Positions 48,793 to 64,000 of a stretch of 64,000 nt of DNA are shown piece after piece (position 1 is the stretch's first letter; every line of letters begins with the position of its first letter). This DNA is from Hypomesus transpacificus (Eukaryota > Chordata > Actinopteri > Osmeriformes > Osmeridae). The stretch covers positions 12,324,889 to 12,388,888 of the forward strand of contig NC_061061.1 of assembly GCF_021917145.1 (NCBI RefSeq), read 5' to 3'. The notes under the pieces were generated by a model. That model was given only the letters and a program-made list of their open reading frames with translations, was not told the origin of the DNA and ran no database searches. The position numbers and the translations under genes are program-made.

Positions 48793-50119
48793 CTGGCCGC
48801 ACCAGAACGCCATGGAGACAGCTGACCCTCAACGGCCCCCCCCCGTCCAGATCTGAACTCCTCTGATCTAAATCCTGCTCCTGGTTCCGGATGTGCTGAG
48901 TTCACGGCTGGTGTCTTAAGGCTGCAGGATTTACTATTTTTTCCTCCTCATCTCATTCTTGTAGTCTGTGTCTGAGCCGTCCTGTTTGGGGGGAAACTCA
49001 AGCCTGTTTTGGTTCAGCGTGTGTGCCTTCCAACTGATTTTACTGTTATTGCCGTGGAATTGGTCAGTGTATTGTACAAACTGTTTGGAAACACAGTTTC
49101 ATGATTTTTCTGTGTCTTGCTTTCACAATGTAACCTGATGGTGATTTAATCATTATGATCAATACACTAACAATGTGTTCTTCAGTCAGTCAGTCACCAC
49201 TTTATTATTTAATTATTTTCCTGGTTGTGTGTTTCTCCATTTTGATTTCACCTGATTTCACACATTTACATCTTCTTTCCGTTGTAATGACCCAGGGTTG
49301 TCTGATGATTCTAATGATCAGAGATGCTCACGTCAATGCTTACAGACGCAGTAATAACGCTGCAGCTGTCATGTGATGCGGGATTCTTAACGTCCATTGT
49401 AAAAAAAAAAAAAACTGGAACAGGCAGAAGTTGCCTCTAAACTCTTGACGAGCCGTTACTTGCCATAAGATCAGGGCTTAACTGATTGGGGGCTGGGGTC
49501 GTTTGTCCCAGATACCGGTGAAGTTCCACCTGGTTGACTCTAGATTGCCCTCTCTCTTCACACTGCATGCTGGATTACACTGAGCAGTGACAGCACTTTA
49601 TGATTGCCTACATCTGTACCGCAGTATAATGTATGAGTGTATGTGCTGTGCATATGTTTTCTCTGGATGGGTAATCGTCTTAAAATCTCTGTGTTTTTCC
49701 CTAAAAAATTAATGACCTTCAGACCTATCCTTTCATTAATGTGACTGGGTTGTTTAATTTCTTGATTTAATTTATGTTTTAAGTAGTAGTAGTTTGTAAT
49801 ATAAGGGAAGGTATATTATGACAAGGTCATTATGGTGCTTGTGTCGTGTCATGTCAGGAAGTGTCACTAGACTGTTCCTCTATGAGCTACATCCAACCTC
49901 TATGAGCTACATCCAACCTCTATGCAAAGACAATCTAACGAAAGCATATCACCAAGATTTTACTTTTGTAAATATCATTTTCATTAAAATCAGTTCATGT
50001 GAAAGTGGTACAAATGTCTTCATTTACAATGACAGCAACACACTATACAAGTCGTTTAGTAACCTGACTGTCATCACTCCAGCCTAGGCGGACCCCCCCA
50101 CATTCTGGAGCTCAGGTCT
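48793..50119. other. 3' flank of the JIP-family gene and spacer to tmem238
   Basis: Presumed 3' UTR, then unique AT-rich sequence. A 20-bp direct duplication (TATGAGCTACATCCAACCTC) occurs at 49881-49920. No exon recognised. Confidence 0.5.
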
Positions 50120-50446
50120 TCAGGCCACGCTGTGTGACCTGGGTACCCGTATCTTACGGCTCACTCTGCGGGCAAATCTGTCCATGGCTCCCCCCATGCC
50201 TCCACTCCACTCAGTCTTGGAGGTCAGGCCCTCGATGTTCCCACTGTACCAGATGACCCATCCCCCCATAGACATCAGTACCAGCAGGGCCCCAGAGTAC
50301 ACAAGCAGGTCCCCAAAGTCCTGTCCCTTGATCTCTAACGGGGCAAACACACCCAGTAACAGCACGACGACTCCGCACAGGTCCATCAGCACTGCGAACA
50401 CCAGTGCCAGTTTACAGTTGGACAGTCCGTCGCGCTGGTGGGACAT
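50120..50446 (-). CDS. tmem238: Transmembrane protein 238 family (Tmem238)
   Basis: Single-exon 108-aa protein. Two hydrophobic segments: about 12-36 (LALVFAVLMDLCGVVVLLLG) and about 46-68 (LLVYSGALLVLMSMGGWVIW). The family signature is clear: GVFAPLEIKGQDFGDLLVYS, then WVIWYSGNIE (GRDFGDLLIYSGALL and WYTGNIE in mammals, from memory). A basic tail follows (RFARRVSRKIRVPR). Function of the family is essentially unknown. The start is the first in-frame ATG after a stop, close to an acceptor-like region, so a 5' UTR intron is possible. It lies near ccdc106 and u2af2, as TMEM238 does on human 19q13.42. Confidence 0.85.
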   Translation of the reverse strand: MSHQRDGLSNCKLALVFAVLMDLCGVVVLLLGVFAPLEIKGQDFGDLLVYSGALLVLMSMGGWVIWYSGNIEGLTSKTEWSGGMGGAMDRFARRVSRKIRVPRSHSVA

Positions 50447-51492
50447 GGTGTGTTATATCTGACCCGGGTTGAAGGAGGAGGAAGGAGGTGGAGAAGAGTG
50501 GGTGACAGGAAGGAACAATCTGTGTGAAAAATAAGTGTATGTTTGCATAGAGTTTAGCTGAATCCTCACTGCTTGGAATCTTCTTCTTGGATTCTGCTAA
50601 CAGACATCCCTTTTTCTTCTTGTACAACTTCAGATAAGATAATCCTTTATTTGTCCCGCAACTTGTTTGCCTTCTGTGCTGTTATAATGAAGCTTCTTTA
50701 TGTAGTTAGAATTTTATATTGCTTTGTTAATCCTCCCCCAGCAATATTTGCAACAGCAAGAGTATTAAAAGTAGTCACAATACTGGTTTGATGACATTGT
50801 GGAAACAAGCATCCCTATGTCTTAATCATCTTCGTCTCTGGCTTACATGTTACCTTTCATTAATTTAAACAACTTGATTATTTGTTTATTTTAATCACAG
50901 ATAACTATAAATCATGCTTGCAGTAGGCTATACATTAGAATCAGTTGTCAACTTTAACCATAGAAAATTACATTTGGATTCACAGGCAAGAACAGGTGCA
51001 ATGGTGCTTCAAGGTTCCATAGGTTCCAATCTGCCACTAAATATATAAATAAAATTACTACCGTTTTGTAATTGAAATTAAAGTGTTTACTAACACACTT
51101 ACCGCCAGACTCTGTTGATTTTCTATGATGATGTAGTTATGTATAACTAGCCTTCTACATTTTATTGTCGTCTATCTCTGTGTTGATTTTGTGTTGATAA
51201 TCTCTTCATAAAGATTTCCCGATATGTTTCGGATTTTGTTAAGTCAAATGTTGACCGACGCCCTATTCTTTTCTTTTGTTCTTATCTTACCTCACCTACT
51301 CTGGAAATTAGGTCTGTAGAGAAACCTGTCAGACTAGATATTCTGGAGTTCATTTTACAACAGGATACTAAGTTATGTCCTAAAGCTGTTTCATACCTAT
51401 GAATTCAAATGAATGTAAACGATATAATTCTCAACAAAATATATATTTTTAAATTATATATATAAATATTTGTTTCTCCTTTTTGGGGGAAA

Positions 51493-51524
<32 letters not shown>

Positions 51525-51590
51525 GTGGAGGGGAGAGTGGAGGGGGGGGGGGGGGGCATTTTTTTGTCACATGACGTCTTGGTTTTTATT
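50447..51590. other. Spacer tmem238-ccdc106
   Basis: Divergent promoters must lie here. AT-rich; no exon seen. A G homopolymer (51493-51556) sits about 40 bp before the presumed ccdc106 leader. Confidence 0.5.
51493..51556. repeat. Poly-G/G4-prone tract upstream of ccdc106
   Basis: Two G runs (about 31 and 15) separated by GAGTGGAGGGGAGAGTGGAG. The homopolymer length is uncertain. Confidence 0.85.
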
Positions 51591-51753
51591 ATCACCGGAA
51601 ATTGCGTTGGGAGAAGTCCACACCGAAAGAAAAAACGCGATAATTGTTATTGTTAGTAAGCTAACCTGTGCCGATGGTTGAATGCTTAAGCCGCACAAAA
51701 TGACAGATAATTAACAGAGCATAACAAGTGCCTGTGTCCTTACGACGAAAACG
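51590..51753 (+). other. Presumed 5' UTR exon of ccdc106
   Basis: CACCGGAAATTGCG (an ETS-like core) is followed by a leader that ends at a good donor, AAACG|GTACGTG (GT at 51754). It contains no long ORF. Its link to the ATG exon at 52289 is inferred. Confidence 0.4.
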
Positions 51754-52288
51754 GTACGTGCACCATTGACTGTGCTCGAAAAAAATCGTGTGTTTTGAGT
51801 AAATAAAGTATTCGGTGTAATAATGTTAGATAGATAGCTTACTGAAAAGCAATGTTGTTCGCTAGCTACCCTGCTAACGTGTCCATTTTTAATTATAGGG
51901 CTATGCCACCTCTTGCATTTTCCTACAGCTTCGTAGCGTCAGCAAGCTATCTGGCTAAAGCTGTAACTTTCATCTGCCAAAATACCTAATAATTGCCTAC
52001 CACTCGGTGTCCATTCTTGACTTTAATTATGCACGACATTTATTATGACATGCAATTTATTGAGAGATGATCTTCCATAACAAAGTTAAGGATAAAGCTG
52101 CATACATTCTCAGCAGTTCATACTAGGCTCAATTTATTACAGTAAATAGAGGAAACGAGTCGCTCTGGTAATATATATGTTACCTAGGTTAAATCATAAC
52201 ATAGTTGCTAACTGGCTAGCGATCTAGTGTAGCTATAAATCAAGCTAAAATGTGTTCTTATTTTGGGTAGTAGGCTACAGATTGCGAG

Positions 52289-54459
<2,171 letters not shown>

Positions 54460-57290
54460 GAGAGCCTGCTCGGGGACTCGCTCTGAGACTAGAGGAGGGG
54501 GAGGGGCACGGTGCTTTTGCTGCAGCAGAGCGGCTGAGCTCCCAGGTGCACTGACCTGAGCCAGGTGGAGCTTTGTGGTTTCCATGGCGCCCGGGCATGA
54601 AGAGAAGCAGTTGCTGCAGCTGGAAACGGAGATCCCTACTCTGGAACAAGACCAGGACCTTTTTATCTCTTCCATTCCTTCCTGGGTTATGTGACATATC
54701 CACGAGATTGAGCAATGTTTGGAAGGTTACATGTGGTGGTCGACTATGTAACTAAGGGATGGGAACCCCTTTCCCTGGAAGTCCATGTTGATGTTAGGTT
54801 TTCCTTTTCACCCAGGTGATAATAAGAGTCCCTTCTGAATCAGTACCCAGATAGACGTTAAGACATAAAACAACAACAGCCAAGCTGCTATCAGCAGCTT
54901 GAATTTGAGTAGCTCTGGACATTTTGCTGAAAATCATTCAAAATCCAAAGGTCATGAACTGTGGCATTCCTTAGTTAACCAGAGTGAGTGAACTGAGTGA
55001 TTCTTAAACTAAGATGAAGCCTTGTTTTGGGAGTAGATTTGGAACTTACATGTAAACAGACCATGTGACTGTATGTATGTTTAATACTGCAGCATATTTA
55101 CATACAGTTCTCTTCATGAGTACCACATGACACATGGGATGGCAAGTTTTTATGCAGGAGGTTTCAAGGACTGGCCGTGGTGCAATGTTAATATAAATGC
55201 TATGAGATCAATTTTGGAAATGGTTGCTGTATATTTCGTGACATGGTACAAACGTTACCCTTTATGTCTTTGTGTCACAATAGTCTTTGACTTCACATAC
55301 TATAAAATTATGTTGATTTAAAAAAAAGTTGCCTAGCACCCTCCACAGTAAAAAATAAATAATAATATTCCAGTACTTTCATTTTGTTGAATTATCTTTT
55401 GGAAAAGCATCCGCCAGCTATTGGACACTTTCCAGAACACAAATCCTGATCCGATTGTGATACTCTAGTGTCTAGTCTGGGAGTCAGATGGCTGAGTGGT
55501 GAGGGAGTCGGGCTAGTAATCAGAAGGTTGCCGGATCGATTTCCCGCCGTGACAAAAGACGTTGTGTCCTTGGGCAAGGCACTTCACCCTACTTGCTTCG
55601 GGGGGAATGTCCCTGTACTTACTGTGTCGCTCTGGATAAAGAGCGTCTGCTAAATGACTAAATGTAAATGTAGTCAATTGCATTCTCTTTTTTCATTTCT
55701 TCGGGATAAGAAGGACAAGAATATTGCATATTTTAAAGAGGGAAACTGACTTTGACAGCAAACTGAACATAAGGGAGCATAACTCCACTGTTGTTTAAAT
55801 GCGATCAAATCGTTTTAACATTAACACTTGATCAGCTCATATGCAGGAAACTCTGGTAATCCTGTCAGATGTGCATCTGATCAATGCTATTGTGAGAACA
55901 GTGCTACTATAAGGCCTTCCTGTTTAGTTGGGATGCATCATTTTGTTGCTTCAGAATTTACATCATATCGCAGAGACGGTGTTTTATGTATCCTTTGTGC
56001 TGTACAAAAAGTTACAGTAAATATTTTATATTATTGGTATTGGTATGTTTTTTGTAAATTACACAATTTGGTCAGAACTTTAGTTTTCATACTCTTCTAT
56101 AATATATGAATCAGAACTAACACTATGTGTCTTTCATTTACAACGTTTATTTTTATCAACAGAAATGGTTTGAAAAATAACCAGATTTTAACCCTAGTTC
56201 TTATCAATTTCCCCTCCAAATGCAAGGCTTTTCTTTTGACTTTTTCTTCTTTTTATACAGACTTGGGTTTTGACTGAACTGTTATGTAAACTAATAGACT
56301 AACAACAGGACATTTGTTTATTGTCGTTTGTTATGTTAATATTATACTGGTACTGATAACTGGTGAGATCCCGTGACAATTGAAGCACAGGGCATGATGT
56401 GACAATATGCCTCTTCAGGTCTTCAGCCTTCTCACAGTAACATGCAGGGAAAAGTGTCAATATATACGATTCATAACTGGTTAACTCATGTTCAACATGT
56501 TTGATACGGGTCAGAGGTGTCTTTGTTTGCCTTTTTAGTATCCAATTAAACAAAAGCACTATAAATGTAAACACTGATGGAGAGATGTCTAGCCTGCACT
56601 TTTTAAAGAAAGGTTTCCAGTATTTAAGAGTCACAAGTAGTTGCCAATATATTGAGTAAGCTGTAAGTGTCACTGAGAAATAGTATCTTGTTATTACCAG
56701 TGTTACTGTAAAGACACAATGCAATTAAATAATTTGATTTCATACGAAAATAGCTTGGGTCTATTTGTTTTCTTTTTTTTCAAAAGGTTGCTCAAATTCG
56801 AACAGTAAAGTTCAGATCCCAAAAATCCAATGAAAAAATAATTCGAGATTCAGAAATTCTAATATAACTAAATTCAGGCTGCTCAAATTCAAATGTTGAA
56901 ATTTAGATCCCAAACATTCGAACCAATCAGAAATTAGGATGTATGGTAAACGACTTCAACCATAGCTGATAATAATTAAGAACCTGGCTGCATATCTACA
57001 GTAGTTTTGATGGAGACAATTCACTAACTTGAAGTCTTTCCCTGCAAACAAATGTAAAATAGTATCCATCTCTCACGTAAACGCCCGATTTACTGAAGTA
57101 TGTCTTCCGTTCATTGGAGAACGAAAAGGTCACGAGTGCAACAACTTCCTGTGTCACAGGGTGCCTGGGAGAAGGGAGAGCAAGAAGCGGGCATACCAAA
57201 TCTATCGTTGACGTTATCAAATTTTTTACTGTAAACGTAACTTTTGGGTTTCTCAAGACACCAACGGCTTGCAGTGGATCACTGTAGTGA
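54460..57290. other. Spacer ccdc106-u2af2
   Basis: Ccdc106 3' UTR, with a candidate AATAAA at 55354-55359, then a SINE (55479-55672), then unique AT-rich DNA without recognisable exons. A minus-strand open frame at 56299-56724 has no recognisable family and low-complexity composition; not called. From about 57290 the sequence becomes u2af2 promoter/leader-like. Confidence 0.5.
55479..55672 (+). mobile_element. tRNA-derived SINE, plus orientation
   Basis: GGGAGTCAGATGGCTGAGTG head, CCGGATCGATTTCCC B-box, TGTCCTTGGGCAAGGCACTT middle and AGAGCGTCTGCTAAATGACT tail. Closest to the 23153 copy, with which it shares nearly every segment. Confidence 0.9.
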
Positions 57291-57709
57291 CCTTTTGATG
57301 CATATTTAGCTCACCTATCTTTTTATTCGACTTACCTACCCAGTTAACGTACACGACTCCTGCAAGAGCAGGCCCGTTCTCCAGGACGTTGCTTTATCTG
57401 GTTAGCAAGCTAGCACACCCGAACACGTTTTCTTCCTCAATGTTTTTGTCCGTTTACTTCGTATTTTGAGACCATATTGCTGTAGCTAACCCCGAGTTTT
57501 GTAATTTTTATAAGGAGTAGCACGTTTATTCTGTTTATACGTAGTTGAATGAATACTTTGCTAGCTAGCTACGTTTTTAGCTAAATTAGTGTGCCGCTCG
57601 CCGTATTTTTGCTAGCTTGCTAGCCAACGCGCTACCTTCCCGTCCAGTGAACGCAGATATAGGCTTGCATTTGCGGATTTGCAAGTGAGCTAACACATTA
57701 GCCACGAAA

Positions 57710-62492
<4,783 letters not shown>

Positions 62493-64000
62493 AGGAGGCT
62501 GGAAGAGAAGGGGGTGAGGGGCGGAAAGGAAGGAGGAAGGGATGGAGGGAGGGATGGATGTCCCAGGTTTTAGTTGACCTCCAGCCTGTATCTTTAGGCA
62601 CTCGTGCAGGGATGTGAACACCAAAGGCTTTTGGTGTCAAAGCTTCCTAGCTTTTCCAAAGGCACCTCTTTTTTACGCTGTATTTGTTCCATACCTGCAG
62701 GACATGTCTAAAGGTGGGGGCTCCGGGGCAGTTAGGCGCTGCGGAGACGACTGCAGGGGGAGGGTTTCTATTCAACTAAACGGGAGGGGCTTGGGGGGGG
62801 GAGAGATTTTGAGAATTGTGTGTAGAAACAGGTAAGCGAGGGGCTTAAACGATTTTTATACTTTGTGAGAAAGGGATGTCATCATTGGGGGGGGGGGGGG
62901 GGTGCCACACAATGAGGTTTGTATTTAAGTGAAGAGGGGTAGCCTGTTTCAGTCCTTTCGAGGACAGGAGGGCGGGTGGCTAGGTGGTTTTAGGAGGAGT
63001 TACAGGCAGTGAGGGTTGACAGTTGGAAGTTCCACCCACTGATGCAGAACATCTCGAGGGAGGTTGGGGGAGTACAGTGCAGTGGGGAGTGATTGATAAG
63101 TAGGCCCCTTATTTCATCAACAATTTTTCAGGTTTGAACTCATTTTGTTTCTTCATCTGGCTACACTCATCCTTCCATACGTGTGTGTGTGTGGCTGTCA
63201 TTAGGGGAAGCTTTAACTGTGTTCATGTAAGACTGTAAAGATCTGAATGTCAACGTTCATCTGTTCAATACTGTAATTGACTAGATACGCTGATCTGACT
63301 TGCGACATCTTAAATTGCAGTTTCTGAGGGTGAATTGGAAGTATGGTGTTTGAACAGTGCCCACATGTGTTTTGGTGTTTTTGTTTGATATTTGGTTTAA
63401 AAAACAAAAAAGAAGAAAAAATAACAAAAAAGTATCCACCATCTTGTCAATGTCACCATCTCCATTATTAGCAGGTGACCTTTCACCTTCACCTTCACCC
63501 TGCAGAGGAGCTAGAGAGAGTCACATGTTAATGAACAGGGAAAAAACGTTGTTGTTTTGTTTATTTTTATTAGCTCTTGATTTTTAAGAAGCATAAATCA
63601 AATAGGTAATGAGGAGGGATCTGTCTAGCTCTGAATAAAAGCCTTAATGTTACGTTTTCATGTCAAGGTCTGATAAGGTAGAAAATAGGTTACTCCTCGA
63701 TCTGTCTTTGAATATGTCTATACATGTCAGCATTTCATGGCTTCAAATTGTTTAATTTGGCAAATACCTAAGTAACTAACGCATCGCTTTGTAAGATTCT
63801 TCTGTTTTTTTTTTGCCTCCTATTTCAAACTGATCTTTGTGGGATGGAAGCTAGAAATGTCTTGGACCTGGTTGTTTTAGTATGTGCCACATCTGACCCC
63901 TCTCACCAGACAAAATAAACATAAATATGAATACCAATGGCTCATGTTTATAACTTGCCTATTGAAGGTAGTTTAAGGACTCTTCTTGGCATGTTATTAC
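62493..64000 (+). other. 3' UTR of u2af2 and downstream
   Basis: G-rich tracts (62520-62560 and the G run at 62887-62902) are followed by AT-rich sequence. AATAAA occurs at 63634-63639 and 63914-63919, so the transcript may end at either. No further gene is seen before the window edge. Confidence 0.55.

Noticed and set aside
56299-56724. 141-aa minus-strand frame between ccdc106 and u2af2
   Set aside because: AT-rich composition, no recognised domain and no supporting splice or promoter signals.

Overview
This is a eukaryotic, vertebrate window, almost certainly from a ray-finned (teleost) fish. Genes are split by many GT-AG introns. The recognisable proteins are vertebrate orthologues (ATG12, recoverin, U2AF65, CCDC106, TMEM238, a JIP3/JIP4 scaffold). 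Intergenic DNA carries teleost-type tRNA-derived SINEs, fold-back MITEs and very dense micro- and minisatellites. A 193-bp element at 32254 recalls, from memory, a repeat common in salmonids, which would fit a protacanthopterygian or smelt-like fish; this is a weak hint. I see no CRISPR array, operon or complete rRNA/tRNA gene.

Layout: isoc2 (minus, 1026-3155) lies head-to-head with atg12 (plus, 4095-5745). After about 3.5 kb of repeat-rich spacer come gsg1l2 (plus, 9273-12363) and recoverin (minus, 14182-17354), which converge tail-to-tail. A long repeat-rich spacer follows, then a single-exon tmem100-like gene (22695-23123). Three paralogous secreted C1q-domain genes (minus; 25151-26225, 29313-30542, 34785-36965) lie in a tandem segmental duplication, with a damaged leng9-like gene (plus, 32151-34003) between the second and third. 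A 27-exon JIP3/JIP4-family gene (plus, 39455-48792) follows, then tmem238 (minus, 50120-50446), ccdc106 (plus, 52289-54459) and u2af2 (plus, 57710-62492).

Exon models were built by hand from homology, splice consensus and frame. For isoc2, atg12, gsg1l2, rcvrn, all three C1q genes, the JIP gene and ccdc106, the exon lengths sum exactly to an open frame (198, 120, 363, 192, 218/238/336, 999 and 390 aa). The u2af2 model closes (460 aa) only if one extra C in a C-run is ignored. From memory, isoc2, leng9, tmem238, ccdc106 and u2af2 sit together on human 19q13.42, while gsg1l2 and rcvrn neighbour each other on 17p13.1; the window therefore joins two ancestral blocks.

The most striking theme is tandem repeats that have captured splice sites. 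An 18-copy, 32-bp array in isoc2 repeats the exon-4 acceptor with the first bases of the exon. A 45-bp triplication in the JIP gene repeats the exon-15 donor in frame. Many other acceptors in the window are preceded by overgrown pyrimidine-sense microsatellites. The C1q cluster shows gain and loss of coiled-coil exons between paralogues.
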